DNA of 64,000 nucleotides, from NCBI GenBank assembly GCA_002385985.1, contig DGEO01000037.1, positions 78,187-142,186 of the forward strand, in the 5' to 3' direction. A program made the position numbers and the translations under genes. How positions within the stretch are numbered: position 1 is the stretch's first letter; each line of letters opens with the position of its first letter. The stretch comes from Anaerolineaceae bacterium UBA3924 (GTDB taxonomy: Bacteria; Chloroflexota; Anaerolineae; Anaerolineales; Anaerolineaceae). This document shows positions 8,990 to 18,103 of this stretch, in pieces. Under the pieces are notes generated by a model. That model saw only the letters and a program-made list of their open reading frames with translations. It searched no databases and was not told the DNA's origin.

Positions 8990-9913
8990 TTAGCGGCTGC
9001 GGGCTGCATTCAATGCGTGCAGTAGATCCGGCGGCAGGGGCGCTTCAAAGGTTCGCGGCTCCTTTTCGCCGGGCAGTGTGATCGTCAGACGGGCGGCGTG
9101 CAGAAAGTGCCGCTTCAGCGGCAGGCTGGGCTTGCGGCGGCCGTACACTTTATCTCCGGCGATGGGACAGCCCACAAAAGCCAGGTGCAGGCGGATCTGG
9201 TGGGTACGGCCGGTGAGCGGATGCGCCTCCACCAGCGTGTGCTCGGCCATGGATTCCAGCGTCAGGTACTCGGTCACCGCATCGCGGCCTTTCTTATCAG
9301 GCACAATCGCCATACGCTTGCGCTGGCTCGTATCCCGCCCGATGGCCGCTTCGATGCGGCCGGAGGGCGTCGGCGGAGCGCCGTCTACCAGCGCCAGGTA
9401 CACCTTCTTGACCGTCCGCTGGCGGAACTGGTCCTGCAGCCAGCGGTGCGTGCGGTCGTCCTTGGCCAGCAGGATCAGGCCGGATGTGTCCTTGTCCAGG
9501 CGGTGGACAATCCCCGGCCGGCGCTCTCCCCCGATTCCTTCCATCTCAGGCGCATGGGCCAGCGCCGCGTGGACCAGCGTGCCGGTGTCATGCCCGGCAG
9601 CCGGATGCACCACCATCCCGGCAGGTTTATTCACCACCATCAGGCGCTCGTCTTCATAGACGATGTCCAGGGGGATCTTCTCCGGCACCAGGTCGGTTGG
9701 CTCCGGCTCCGGAATGGCTATGCGAATATCATCACCCGGCTCCAACAGGTACCCGGGCTTGGTGACCACCTTGCCCCGCACCACTGCTTTGCCGTCTTTG
9801 ATCAGCGCTTGCAGCCGGGAGCGTGACTGATCCGGCAGCTGCCCGACCAGATACCGGTCCAGCCGCTCTTTGTCAGTTCCGCTGTAGACAAAATCGAAGG
9901 TTACGCCGCTCAC
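8990..9913 (-). CDS. rluD: RluD-family 23S rRNA pseudouridine synthase
   Basis: Isomerises specific uridines in 23S rRNA to pseudouridine. The 307-residue protein has an S4 RNA-binding domain at residues 17-75 and the RluA-family catalytic domain with the catalytic D140 in HRLDKDTSG, plus the [11 protein letters not shown] motif. It starts with GTG, overlapping the lspA stop by four bases (GTGA). The lspA-rluD pairing is common in bacteria. Which of the RluA/C/D target sites is used cannot be decided here. Confidence 0.94.
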   Translation of the reverse strand: MSGVTFDFVYSGTDKERLDRYLVGQLPDQSRSRLQALIKDGKAVVRGKVVTKPGYLLEPGDDIRIAIPEPEPTDLVPEKIPLDIVYEDERLMVVNKPAGMVVHPAAGHDTGTLVHAALAHAPEMEGIGGERRPGIVHRLDKDTSGLILLAKDDRTHRWLQDQFRQRTVKKVYLALVDGAPPTPSGRIEAAIGRDTSQRKRMAIVPDKKGRDAVTEYLTLESMAEHTLVEAHPLTGRTHQIRLHLAFVGCPIAGDKVYGRRKPSLPLKRHFLHAARLTITLPGEKEPRTFEAPLPPDLLHALNAARSR

Positions 9914-10455
9914 CCGTTTTCCTCGATGTGTGTCGAAACGCCCGTTTCCTCATCCGCTTCGCCGGGTTCCGCCACCATGGCGGCAGCCCGCTTTTCCTGC
10001 AGCCAGACCGCCAGGATCAGCACCCCCACGCCAACCGTAATGCTGGCGTCGGCAATATTGAATACCGGGAAGGTGCCGATGTAAATAAAATCAGTCACGT
10101 AGCCCTGCGCCACCCGGTCGATCAGGTTGCCCACCGCCCCGGCCAGCTGAAGCCCCAGCGCCAGCCGCAGGAGCCAGTCCTCGCGCGCCACGCGGGGATA
10201 ATAGACCAGGATGGCCACAGAAACGATGGCCGATAGCACGGCGAAGACCGGTCCCAGCCCCTGGAACATGCCAAAGGCGACGCCTGTATTCTGCCAGTTG
10301 ACGATGCGCACAAAATCGGCCAGTGCAGGCCAGGGCGCCCACTGCGCTCCGAAGTCGAGTGTCTCCCGGACCCAGCTCTTGGTCAGCTGGTCGGCCAGGA
10401 TGATCAGGCCGGAAAAGAGGAGTAAAGGCCCGTACGTGCGAATAAGATTCTTCAA
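9910..10455 (-). CDS. lspA: Lipoprotein signal peptidase (signal peptidase II)
   Basis: An integral-membrane aspartic protease that cleaves prolipoproteins before the lipid-modified cysteine. At 181 residues it has four hydrophobic segments and both catalytic aspartates, D113 in GNLIDR and D136 in FNIADASI, together with the NTGVAFGM motif. Translation probably begins at TTG (10455), with AGGAGG eight bases upstream. Likely substrates in this window are the lipoproteins at 18896 and 26923. An extended -10 (TGTTACAAT, core at 10494-10499) lies just upstream. Confidence 0.95.
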   Translation of the reverse strand: MKNLIRTYGPLLLFSGLIILADQLTKSWVRETLDFGAQWAPWPALADFVRIVNWQNTGVAFGMFQGLGPVFAVLSAIVSVAILVYYPRVAREDWLLRLALGLQLAGAVGNLIDRVAQGYVTDFIYIGTFPVFNIADASITVGVGVLILAVWLQEKRAAAMVAEPGEADEETGVSTHIEENG

Positions 10456-10530
10456 AAAGCAAGCCTCCTGACGGCGCAGTCTTCAAGTACCGTATTGTAA
10501 CAGCTAGTCTGCCTGTTCGCCATGAAGGTT

Positions 10531-11004
10531 CTACCCCGCTGCTCTGCCGGGGACGAACTGGCAAGCCTGAGCCGCCTGCAGGACCGCCCGGTGAAGCCCG
10601 TCCCAGGTCAGCTTTTCCGGTGTCCAGAGCAGGTGAGCCGGGCAGCCGCCGGTGCAGTCCGATGCGCCGAACCCGCGCACGGGAAAGGTCCAGCCGTCCC
10701 CCGACCGGGCCAGCGCCTGCAGCCAACGGCATTCCAGCCGCTCCGGGCCGGCATGCCACCAGGCCGCCTCCCAGCGGACCCATGGCCGCAGGTAGTCCAG
10801 GTGCCAGTGCGGGCGGCTGCTGCCCTCCAGGTGATGCCTCAGCCTGGCTTTCAGCCCGCCCGGCCCCAGCGCGGAGCCGGCATAAAGCAGTACACCCGGC
10901 TGGAAAGCAGCCATCCCCAGCCGGCCCACCGGTAGTTCCACCGGTCGGGACAGCCGCCCGGCCAGCACATAGGTTCCGGGCGCGGCGGGGATGGCTTCAA
11001 GCAT
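10531..11004 (-). CDS. DUF123 / Uri-superfamily (GIY-YIG-like) protein
   Basis: A 157-residue protein that matches the DUF123 pattern: an N-terminal PGTYVLAGRL strand, GVLLYAGSALGPGGLKARLRHHL (equivalent to the Y-x-GSA and R-x-x-RH signature) and HWHLDYLRP. A C-terminal Cys pair (DCTGGC) is also characteristic. The fold is related to GIY-YIG nucleases; its biological role is not established. The ATG has GAGGTC six bases upstream. It follows ileS by about 60 bp, with a long stem-loop between them. Confidence 0.85.
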   Translation of the reverse strand: MLEAIPAAPGTYVLAGRLSRPVELPVGRLGMAAFQPGVLLYAGSALGPGGLKARLRHHLEGSSRPHWHLDYLRPWVRWEAAWWHAGPERLECRWLQALARSGDGWTFPVRGFGASDCTGGCPAHLLWTPEKLTWDGLHRAVLQAAQACQFVPGRAAG

Positions 11005-11018
11005 GGTGACCTCATAAT

Positions 11019-11052
11019 CCGGCGCGGGAAGTCAATCAACCACCCGCGCCGG
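11019..11052 (-). terminator. Stem-loop between ileS and the DUF123 gene
   Basis: A perfect 10-bp stem (CCGGCGCGGG paired with CCCGCGCCGG) with a 14-base loop lies just after the ileS stop. No T run follows on either strand, so it may be a transcript-stabilising or rho-dependent element rather than a true intrinsic terminator. Confidence 0.45.
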
Positions 11053-11065
11053 TATTTGGACTTGA

Positions 11066-14000
11066 TCAGGCTTTCTGAATGCCGATGGTCAGCGACTCGC
11101 CGTCGAACGTATCGCTCGCCGCTGCCTGGCCGGGTTCGGGCTGGCCGGCCCGCAGCTCGACCATCAACGTCTCAGACATGATGTAGTCCCGGAAGTCCTC
11201 GATGGCACGAGCCAGCTCCTCCGTCGCGCTGTAGGTGCAGCGGATGCGGTCCGCGATCTCGAAGTTGGCCTGTTTACGCAGGTCCTGCACCCGGCGGACC
11301 ACTTCCCTGGCCAGGCCTTCGCGGACCAGCTCGGGAGTCAGGTCGGTGACCAGCGCAGCCAGGTACGGTCCTTCCGAAGCCACCGCGAACCCGGAGCGGG
11401 CCTGCAGGCGCACTTCCACTTCCTCCGGCAGGATCTCGTATACCTCGCCGTCCAGCGACACCTTGAGCGGCTGGCCTTCCAGCAGCGTCTTTGCCGCCGT
11501 CTCCGGGTCCTGCTCAAGGATAGCCTTGCGCAGTGAGGGGAACAGCTTGCCGTACTTCTGGCCCAGCTGCTTGGGCAGTGGGTTCAACGAGTAGGACACC
11601 GCTTCACCGGCAGCGGAAAGCGGGCGAATGTGCTTGACGTTCAGCTCATCCTCGAGGATGTCGTGGTAATCCTCCAACACGCGGGCCTCGTCCGCCGAGC
11701 CGACCGAGAAAGCGGCCTCAGCCAGCGGCTGGCGGACCTTGCGATTGGCCTTGTTGCGCGCCGCATGACCCACCGAAGCCAGCTTCATCACCAGCTCCAT
11801 GTCACGGTTGAGCTTCTCGTCGATCACGCTCTCGTCGTACGTAGGCCAGTCGGTCAGATGCACCGAGATGGGCGCGTTCTCGTCCACCGAGCGCACCAGA
11901 TTCTGGTAAAGCTCCTCCGCCATGAAGGGCATGGTCGGGGCGAGCAGCTTGCTCAGCGTGACCAGCGCCTCATACAGCGTGGCATAAGCGGCCTGCTTGT
12001 CGGTATCGGCCTCGCTCTTCCAGAAGCGGCGGCGCGAGCGGCGCAGGTACCAGTTGGAAAGCTGGTCGACAAAGGTTTCCACCGGCCGGGTGGCGCCCAG
12101 CACGTCGTAATTCTCCAGCGCCTGGGTCACGTCGCGCACCAGCGCGTGCAGGCTCGAGCGCAGCCAGCGGTCCAGCGGGCTGTAATCCGGCTTCACGCTC
12201 GGATCCGGCTTCCACTTGTCCAGGTTGGCGTAGGTCACCAGGAAGGAGTAGGTGTTCCACAGTGTAAGGGTAAAGTTGCGCACCACCTCGCTCACCAGGT
12301 CCGAGGAGAAGCGACGTTCCTGTCCCGGAGGGCTGGCGGTGTACAGGTACCAGCGCATGGCATCCGCGCCGTTTTCGTTGATCACCTCCCACGGGCTGAC
12401 CACGTTTCCCCGCGACTTGGACATCTTCTGTCCCTCGCCGTCGAGGATCAGGCCCAGGCAGATCACGTTCTTGAAGCTGACGCTGTCAAACAACAGCGTG
12501 CTGATGGCGTGCAGCGAATAGAACCAACCACGGGTCTGGTCCACCGCCTCGCAGATGAAATCCGCCGGGAAATGAGCCTTGAACTCCTCCAGATTTTCGA
12601 AGGGGTAGTGCCACTGTGCGACCGGCATGGAACCGGAGTCGAACCACACGTCGATCAGCTCCGGCACGCGGCGCATCAGCCCACTGCAGTCCGGGCAGGC
12701 GAAGGTAATCTCATCGACGTACGGCCGGTGCATGTCCAGCCCGGTCAAGTCGCGCCCGGCTTTCTCGGACAGCTCCGCCACCGAGCCGACAGCATCCTGC
12801 CGGTGGCAGCTGTCGCACTCCCACACGGGCAGCGGGGTGCCCCAGTAGCGCTCGCGCCCCAGCGCCCAGTCGACGTTGTTCTCCAGCCAGTTGCCGAAGC
12901 GGCCGTACTTGATGTGCCCCGGGTACCAGTTGATCTCCTCGTTCAGTGCAACAAGACGTTCCTTGAAGCGGCTGGTGCGGATATACCAGGTCGGCCGGGC
13001 ATAGTACAGCAGCGGGGTGCCGCAGCGCCAGCAGAAAGGATAGGTGTGGGTGTAGGTTCCCGCGCGGAAGAGCAGTCCGCGGGTTGCCAGGTCCTGGATG
13101 ATGAAGGGGTCGGCATCCTTGACGAACTTACCGGCCCAGGGGCGCACGGCGGCGATGAAAGTCCCGTCCTCCGCCACGGTCTGCAGGATGGGCAGATCAT
13201 TCTCCAGGCCGACATTCATGTCATCCGCGCCGAAGGCTGGAGCGATGTGCACCAGGCCGGTGCCGTCCTCGGTGCTGACGAAGCTGCCCAGCACCACGTA
13301 GTACGCCGGCTTTTCGGTGGGCAGGAAGGTGAACAGCGGCTGGTAGCGCTTTCCTTTGAGCTGGCGGCCCTTGAGACGCTCCACCACCTTCACCGGCTCC
13401 TCGCCGAACACGCTGCCCAGCAGCGCTTCCGCCAGGATCAGCTTCTCGGTGCCGCCTTCCGGCAGGGTGCGCTCGACGCGGACATAGTCGACATCCGCGC
13501 CGGCGGCCACGCACACGTTCGCGGGCAGCGTCCACGGCGTGGTGGTCCACACCAGCAGCGAGGTGTCCGGCTCGTCGACCAGCGGCATGCGCACGTACAC
13601 CGAAGGGTCTTCCGCCTGCCGGTAGCCCTGGGCGACCTCATGATCGGAGAGCGGCGTGCCGCAGCGCGGGCAGTACGGGACCACTTTGAAGCCCTGGTAG
13701 AGCAGATCCTTGTCCCACAGCTGCTTGAGAATCCACCAGACGGATTCAATGTACTCGTTGGTATAGGTAATATACGCTTCGTCCAGGTCGACCCAGTAGG
13801 CGATGCGGTCGGTGAGCTTCTCCCATTCCTGGATGTACTCAAAGGCCGACTCGCGGCACAGCGCGTTGAACTTCGCAATGCCGTACTCTTCGATCTGCTG
13901 CTTGTTGGTGAACCCGAGCTTGCGCTCGACTTCAATCTCCACCGGCAGGCCGTGCGTATCCCAGCCGCCGCGCCGCGAGACGTGGTAGCCGCGCATGGTC

Positions 14001-14215
14001 TTGTAGCGGGGGAAGATGTCCTTGAAGGCCCGGGCCAGAACATGGTGCACGCCGGGGCGGCCGTTGGCGGTCGGCGGGCCTTCAAAGAAGACATACTCTT
14101 CATTCCCCTCGCGCTGGGCCAGGGATTTGTGGAAGATGTCGTGCGACTTCCAGTAGCGCAGAACACCTTCCTCCAACAGGGTCAAATTGAGCTTTGGTGA
14201 TACAGGACGAAACAT
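11066..14215 (-). CDS. ileS: Isoleucyl-tRNA synthetase
   Basis: Charges tRNA-Ile. At 1049 residues it is a class I synthetase with the HIGH-equivalent HHVLAR at residues 57-62, the KMSKS loop at 597-601 (KMSKSRGN), a long CP1 editing domain between them and an extended C-terminus. The length and the HHVLAR variant fit the eukaryote-like IleS type (IleS2), which in other bacteria is often mupirocin tolerant; that property is inference. The start at 14215 has AAGGAG five bases upstream and is preceded by a T-box leader, so expression should respond to uncharged tRNA-Ile. Confidence 0.97.
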   Translation of the reverse strand: MFRPVSPKLNLTLLEEGVLRYWKSHDIFHKSLAQREGNEEYVFFEGPPTANGRPGVHHVLARAFKDIFPRYKTMRGYHVSRRGGWDTHGLPVEIEVERKLGFTNKQQIEEYGIAKFNALCRESAFEYIQEWEKLTDRIAYWVDLDEAYITYTNEYIESVWWILKQLWDKDLLYQGFKVVPYCPRCGTPLSDHEVAQGYRQAEDPSVYVRMPLVDEPDTSLLVWTTTPWTLPANVCVAAGADVDYVRVERTLPEGGTEKLILAEALLGSVFGEEPVKVVERLKGRQLKGKRYQPLFTFLPTEKPAYYVVLGSFVSTEDGTGLVHIAPAFGADDMNVGLENDLPILQTVAEDGTFIAAVRPWAGKFVKDADPFIIQDLATRGLLFRAGTYTHTYPFCWRCGTPLLYYARPTWYIRTSRFKERLVALNEEINWYPGHIKYGRFGNWLENNVDWALGRERYWGTPLPVWECDSCHRQDAVGSVAELSEKAGRDLTGLDMHRPYVDEITFACPDCSGLMRRVPELIDVWFDSGSMPVAQWHYPFENLEEFKAHFPADFICEAVDQTRGWFYSLHAISTLLFDSVSFKNVICLGLILDGEGQKMSKSRGNVVSPWEVINENGADAMRWYLYTASPPGQERRFSSDLVSEVVRNFTLTLWNTYSFLVTYANLDKWKPDPSVKPDYSPLDRWLRSSLHALVRDVTQALENYDVLGATRPVETFVDQLSNWYLRRSRRRFWKSEADTDKQAAYATLYEALVTLSKLLAPTMPFMAEELYQNLVRSVDENAPISVHLTDWPTYDESVIDEKLNRDMELVMKLASVGHAARNKANRKVRQPLAEAAFSVGSADEARVLEDYHDILEDELNVKHIRPLSAAGEAVSYSLNPLPKQLGQKYGKLFPSLRKAILEQDPETAAKTLLEGQPLKVSLDGEVYEILPEEVEVRLQARSGFAVASEGPYLAALVTDLTPELVREGLAREVVRRVQDLRKQANFEIADRIRCTYSATEELARAIEDFRDYIMSETLMVELRAGQPEPGQAAASDTFDGESLTIGIQKA

Positions 14216-14246
14216 AAAATCTCCTTACATACCGGCTGAGGTAGCT

Positions 14247-14285
14247 GCAAAATAAAAACTCCCGTCCTGTCAGGGACGAGAGTCA
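14247..14285 (-). terminator. T-box-controlled intrinsic terminator of ileS leader
   Basis: On the minus strand the sequence ACTCTCGTCC-CTGACA-GGACGGGAGT is followed by TTTTTATTTT. It overlaps the region that would pair with the T-box in the alternative antiterminator. Confidence 0.88.
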
Positions 14286-14541
14286 AGATCTCGCGGTACC
14301 ACCCTACTTCCCGCCAAAGGCGAGCACTCGGTCAGGCACGACCCGGCGTACCGGTGGATGCCTGCGCCCCGGATAACGGTGGGCGAGTCCGGCGCACTTA
14401 CTGGCGGGAACTCCCGCGTTCAGATTGCAACTCCGGAAGGATTTTCCGCCTGCGGGTCTTGCCCGGCTCACACCATTTCCAGGCTCGCTGTCAGCGCCTT
14501 GCAGGCGTACTCGTTTCCATCAGCGCTTTTCGCGTATAGAG
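14247..14541 (-). promoter_or_regulatory. T-box riboswitch leader of ileS (Ile specifier)
   Basis: The minus-strand leader has the hallmark T-box AGGGTGGTACCGCG at 14305-14292, which pairs with the acceptor end of uncharged tRNA in the antiterminator. Upstream, Stem I contains the AGCGAGCC ... GGTGTGAGCC distal elements and a plausible specifier ATC (Ile) at 14442-14440 in the context GAAAATCC. Downstream is the competing terminator. The agreement between the specifier and the downstream ileS gene supports the call. This element explains most of the 366 bp gap between ileS and nth. Confidence 0.92.
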
Positions 14542-14548
14542 TGCCCAA

Positions 14549-14577
14549 ATTATGACACATGCCCGGCGCGAAGTCAA
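14549..14577 (-). promoter_or_regulatory. Promoter of ileS
   Basis: On the minus strand TTGACT (14577-14572) and CATAAT (14554-14549) are 17 bases apart. The -35 begins only a few bases beyond the nth stop codon, so ileS has its own promoter although nth lies directly upstream on the same strand. Confidence 0.85.
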
Positions 14578-14581
14578 TAGT

Positions 14582-15247
14582 TCAGCGGTGCGCCGTCACC
14601 CCAACCCTCGGGCACATGCTCTCCACCGGGCAGGTGGAGCACTTCGGCCGACGCCAGGTGCAGATGTGCTTCCCGAAGGGCATGCCGATCTGGTTGATCT
14701 CCACCCAGTATTCTTTCGGCAGCACCTCTTCCAGCGCCCGGGTGGTCATCTCCGGCGAGCGTGTTTGAATATAGCCCCAGCGGTTGACCACCCGGTGCAC
14801 GTGAGCGTCCACGCCGATGAAGGGCATCCCGCAGGCGATCGCCAGGGCCAGGTGCGCGCACTTTATCCCCACCCCCGGCAGGGCGGTCAGCGCTTCAACC
14901 TCGCAGGGCAGCTCGCCGCCGTAGTTTCGCAGCGCCAGCCCGGCGATCTCCTTCATCTGGCGGGCCTTTCGCTCTGAAAACTGGCTGGGGCGGATCAGCG
15001 CTTCGATCTGCTCAACCTCCAGCGCGTCCAGCTGCTCCGGCGTGCGCGCGGCAGCGAACAGCGCCCGGGACCGGATCAGGGTGACTTCATCCAGCGTGCG
15101 AATGGAGATGATGCAGGCCAACAGCATCTCAAACACCGAGCGGTAGCCCTCCTCGGCCAGCTCAAACATGGCCGCCTTCGGGTACGCCTGCATGCGCTCC
15201 CGGATACGGTCCATCGCCCGGTGGATGTCAAACGGCTCTGAGGGCAT
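14582..15247 (-). CDS. nth: Endonuclease III-family DNA glycosylase/AP lyase
   Basis: A base-excision repair enzyme that removes oxidised pyrimidines and nicks the abasic site. The 221 residues include the helix-hairpin-helix LPGVGIK with the nucleophilic lysine K129, catalytic D147 in GVDAHVHRV, and the 4Fe-4S ligands C196, C203, C206 and C212 (C-x6-C-x2-C-x5-C). One oddity: where most Nth proteins have S-A-Q-T-x-D near residue 48, this protein has S-I-R-T-L-D, so the conserved Gln that probes the flipped-out base is replaced by Arg. Specificity may therefore differ. A GGAGG lies four bases before the ATG. Confidence 0.92.
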   Translation of the reverse strand: MPSEPFDIHRAMDRIRERMQAYPKAAMFELAEEGYRSVFEMLLACIISIRTLDEVTLIRSRALFAAARTPEQLDALEVEQIEALIRPSQFSERKARQMKEIAGLALRNYGGELPCEVEALTALPGVGIKCAHLALAIACGMPFIGVDAHVHRVVNRWGYIQTRSPEMTTRALEEVLPKEYWVEINQIGMPFGKHICTWRRPKCSTCPVESMCPRVGVTAHR

Positions 15248-15286
15248 GTTTCCTCCCCCCTCCCCCGGCCGCGGCCTGGATGCTGG

Positions 15287-15760
15287 CTACCAGTCTTCGG
15301 CCAGAATCTCCTCGCGCTTGCGCCGGTATTCGCTTTCGGTGATCAGCCCGTCCTGGCGCAGCTTCTCCAGGCGGCGCAGCTTTTCGTCAAAGGGAAGCTC
15401 TCCGCCAGCCTGTCCGGCCCCCAGGGCGTCCTTCAGCCCGGCCTCTTCCACCGCATCCTGCAGCATGCCCCCGGCCATGCGGGACCACGGCTCGACGTCT
15501 CGCCGCGCCTGCTGCGGGTCGAGCACAACGCCGGATCCAGCCAGCCCGCGCGCTCCAATCGAGCGCAGAAATGCGCCGAAGACGATTAAGCCCATGCCGA
15601 TCAAAGCGCGGGCCATCATCCCTTCCATGCTCGGGAACCCGCCGCCGAAGGCAACAAAGAAGTTGGAAAGGAAGACCAGGAAGCCGATGCCCATCAGCCC
15701 CATGCCCAGATAGTAGGCGGCTTTTCGGTCTGGTGAAACGTCTCGAGTGGGTTCGCCCAT
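15287..15760 (-). CDS. Two-TM membrane protein with C-terminal SHOCT domain
   Basis: A 157-residue protein with hydrophobic segments at about residues 16-36 and 50-68, a variable linker and a C-terminal SHOCT motif (residues 124-155, FDEKLRRLEKLRQDGLITESEY). SHOCT domains are short helical modules often at protein termini; their function is poorly known, with suggested roles in oligomerisation or proteolysis. The ATG lies three bases after the pyrimidine phosphorylase stop, so the two are cotranscribed. Confidence 0.85.
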   Translation of the reverse strand: MGEPTRDVSPDRKAAYYLGMGLMGIGFLVFLSNFFVAFGGGFPSMEGMMARALIGMGLIVFGAFLRSIGARGLAGSGVVLDPQQARRDVEPWSRMAGGMLQDAVEEAGLKDALGAGQAGGELPFDEKLRRLEKLRQDGLITESEYRRKREEILAEDW

Positions 15761-15763
15761 TCG

Positions 15764-17092
15764 TTACTCTTTCTGCAGAATGTCCTGCTCCGTAATCACA
15801 CCGTAGAACAGCGGCAGCGGCTCCACAGGCTCCGCTGAGAACTGGTGGGCCGCCAGCAGGCGTTCGACCGCTGCGTCCAGCTTTTCCTGCGAGCTGGCGT
15901 GCACGGTGAACAGCGGCTGGCCCTGCTCCACACGGTCCCCCACCTTGCGGTGGACGACAATCCCGACCGCCGGATCGATCGGGTCGCCTTTCTTGACCCG
16001 CCCGGCCCCCAGCTGAACCGAGGTTTCGCCCACCTCGCGGGCGTTGATGACAGCCAGGTAGCCGCTCTGCGGGGCGGGAACGATTTCCTTCAGCGGCGCT
16101 TCTGGAAGGCGGTCGGGTTCCTCCACCACGCGCACGTCGCCGCCCTGCGCCTGAACCAGCTGCTTGAACCGCCCCCAGGCCTGCCCGCTGACGAGCGCCT
16201 CTTCAGCCTTTGCGCGGGCCTCGTCCAGGCTGCCGGCCTTGCGGCCCAGCATGAGCATATGCGCGGCGGCCACCAGGCAGTGCTCGCGGAAGTCCTCCGG
16301 CCCGCCGCCGTGCAGCGTGTCGATCGCCTCGCGCACTTCCAGCGCGTTCCCCACCGCGTTCCCCAGCGGCTGGTTCATATCCGACAGCAGCGCGATGGTC
16401 TGCCGGCCGCTGCGCTGGCCGATGGCGACCATCAGGCGGGCCAGCTCACTGGCCGAGTCAAGCGTCTGCATGAAGGCGCCCAGCCCGACCTTGACGTCCA
16501 GCAGGATGGCCTGCGCCCCGGCGGCAATCTTCTTGCTCATGATGGAAGAAGCGATCAGCGGGATGGAGGGTACCGTGCCGGTCACGTCCCGAAGAGCGTA
16601 CAGCTTGCCGTCCGCTGGAGCCAGCTCGCCGGTCTGACCGGTCAGCACCATGCCGTAGCGCTTCAAATGATCCAGGAATTCTTCACGGGATAAATTCGTG
16701 CGAAAGCCGGGGATGGACTCGAGCTTATCCAGCGTGCCGCCGCTGAATCCCAGCCCGCGGCCGGACATCTTGCCCACCGGCAGCCCGCAGGCAGCCACGA
16801 TCGGCTCGACCACCAGCGTGGTCTTGTCTCCCACGCCTCCGGTGGAGTGCTTGTCCACCGCCAGCGGCACCACCCCGGACAGGTCCAGCACTGTGCCGGA
16901 ATGGGCCATGGCCAGGGTCAAATCGGTTGTCTCCTGAGCGCTCATTCCGTTGAGCAGGACCGCCATTGCCCACGCCGACACCTGGTAGTCAGGGATCTCT
17001 CCGCTGGTAATCCCCCGCACGAAGAACTCGATCTCCTCCCGGGTCAGCTCCAGCCCGTCCCGTTTCTTCACAATGATGTCAACCGCGCTCAT
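15764..17092 (-). CDS. pdp: Pyrimidine-nucleoside (thymidine) phosphorylase
   Basis: Phosphorolyses thymidine and probably uridine to the base and pentose-1-phosphate. The 442-residue protein has the nucleoside phosphorylase II signature with [13 protein letters not shown] (phosphate-binding loop), [16 protein letters not shown], and SSIMSKK; the C-terminal domain carries the expected barrel-sandwich pattern. The start at 17092 was chosen for its AAGGAAG ribosome site and family N-terminus ([13 protein letters not shown]). DeoA and Pdp are hard to separate by eye. With punA it gives the cell both arms of nucleoside salvage. Confidence 0.93.
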   Translation of the reverse strand: MSAVDIIVKKRDGLELTREEIEFFVRGITSGEIPDYQVSAWAMAVLLNGMSAQETTDLTLAMAHSGTVLDLSGVVPLAVDKHSTGGVGDKTTLVVEPIVAACGLPVGKMSGRGLGFSGGTLDKLESIPGFRTNLSREEFLDHLKRYGMVLTGQTGELAPADGKLYALRDVTGTVPSIPLIASSIMSKKIAAGAQAILLDVKVGLGAFMQTLDSASELARLMVAIGQRSGRQTIALLSDMNQPLGNAVGNALEVREAIDTLHGGGPEDFREHCLVAAAHMLMLGRKAGSLDEARAKAEEALVSGQAWGRFKQLVQAQGGDVRVVEEPDRLPEAPLKEIVPAPQSGYLAVINAREVGETSVQLGAGRVKKGDPIDPAVGIVVHRKVGDRVEQGQPLFTVHASSQEKLDAAVERLLAAHQFSAEPVEPLPLFYGVITEQDILQKE

Positions 17093-17191
17093 GCGTTCTT
17101 CCTTTCTGGTTCCACCACATCCGGCCGGCAGCATCCTGCCACCTCTCGAGCGCGCTGACCGGCCCTCTGGAATGATTATACCCAAAGGCGA

Positions 17192-17222
17192 ACAGGCCGG
17201 TCCCTTCCACGGGACGGCCTGT
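17192..17222. repeat. Inverted repeat (stem-loop) upstream of pdp
   Basis: ACAGGCC and GTCCC pair with GGGAC and GGCCTGT around a six-base loop. No T run follows. It lies between the pdp start and the khpB terminator and could be a second, non-canonical termination or RNA-stability element. Confidence 0.4.
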
Positions 17223-17230
17223 GAGGGATT

Positions 17231-17262
17231 AAAAAGGCCTTCCGCCGTTTACACGGAAGGCC
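17231..17262 (-). terminator. Intrinsic terminator of the rpmH-yidC-khpB operon
   Basis: A nine-bp stem (GGCCTTCCG at 17236-17244 with CGGAAGGCC at 17254-17262) is followed on the minus strand by TTTTT. It begins just beyond the khpB stop codon. Confidence 0.9.
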
Positions 17263-17269
17263 CCGGGGA

Positions 17270-18082
17270 TTACTCGTTCTGCGTGTTCTTCTTCAACAGG
17301 ATGACCACCTTGCGGTTGGGTTCATCACCCGTGCTTTCGGTGTACACGCCGGGATGATCGCGCAGCTCCAGGTGCACCAGGCGGCGCTCATTGGCTGGCA
17401 TGGGCTCCAGAGTCTGCTTGCGGCCGGTGTGCAGCGCCTGCTCGGCCATGCGGCGGGCCAGGATGCGGATCTGGCGCTCGCGGCGGGCGCGGTACCCCTG
17501 CACGTCGATGCTCATCGGAACCCAGCGCCCCAGCTCCTTGCTGACGATCAGGCTGGCGATGTACTGCAGCGCGTTCAGCGTCTCCGAGCGGCGGCCGATC
17601 AGGATGCTCAGGTCTTCACCACGGATTTCGACCATGACCAGCTCTTCGTCGTTTTCGTCCACCGGCTCGACCACTGTGGCGCTGACGTCCGCCCGGACCT
17701 TCATTTTCTCCAGCAGCTCCGTCACCACCTGCTGCGCCACGCGCAGGGCTTCCCGGGTGGCTTCGCTGGCGGCGGATTTCTCTTCCTGAGCTTCCGCGGC
17801 AGGTTGAGCGGGCTTCGTTTCACGTTTCGGCTCTGCAGCGGCCGGGGCCTGGGCCTCCGCCGCCTGCTCCACAGGCTGCTGTTCAACCTGGGGAGCAGGG
17901 GGCTTGATGGTCAGGCGCACCCGGGCCTGGCGGCTGCCCAGCCCAAACAGGCCGCGGCTGCCCTGGTCCAGGATATCCACATCCACAGCATCGAAGGATA
18001 AACCTAACTGACTCAGTCCGCGATCGATGGCTTCTTCTACGGTTGGTGCGATGATCTCAAGGGTCGTTTTCTCAAAACTCAT
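17270..18082 (-). CDS. khpB: RNA-binding protein KhpB (Jag/EloR)
   Basis: A 270-residue protein with three modules: Jag-N (residues 5-55), an Ala/Pro/Glu-rich linker (about 60-110), a KH domain (about 120-200, with the loop sequence LIGRRSETLNALQYI) and an R3H domain (about 200-265, with ANERRLVHLELRDH). In Gram-positive bacteria KhpB partners KhpA to bind RNA and influences cell elongation and division. It is the last gene of the rpmH-rnpA-yidD-yidC operon, the usual place for this family. GAGG lies eight bases upstream of the ATG. Confidence 0.95.
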   Translation of the reverse strand: MSFEKTTLEIIAPTVEEAIDRGLSQLGLSFDAVDVDILDQGSRGLFGLGSRQARVRLTIKPPAPQVEQQPVEQAAEAQAPAAAEPKRETKPAQPAAEAQEEKSAASEATREALRVAQQVVTELLEKMKVRADVSATVVEPVDENDEELVMVEIRGEDLSILIGRRSETLNALQYIASLIVSKELGRWVPMSIDVQGYRARRERQIRILARRMAEQALHTGRKQTLEPMPANERRLVHLELRDHPGVYTESTGDEPNRKVVILLKKNTQNE

Positions 18083-18103
18083 TCGATTGCCTCACGGTGC
18101 CAT

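Noticed and set aside
11630..14200. An 856-codon plus-strand open frame opposite ileS
   Set aside because: IleS on the minus strand is unmistakable. The antisense translation has no known motif and is typical of high-GC third-codon bias.
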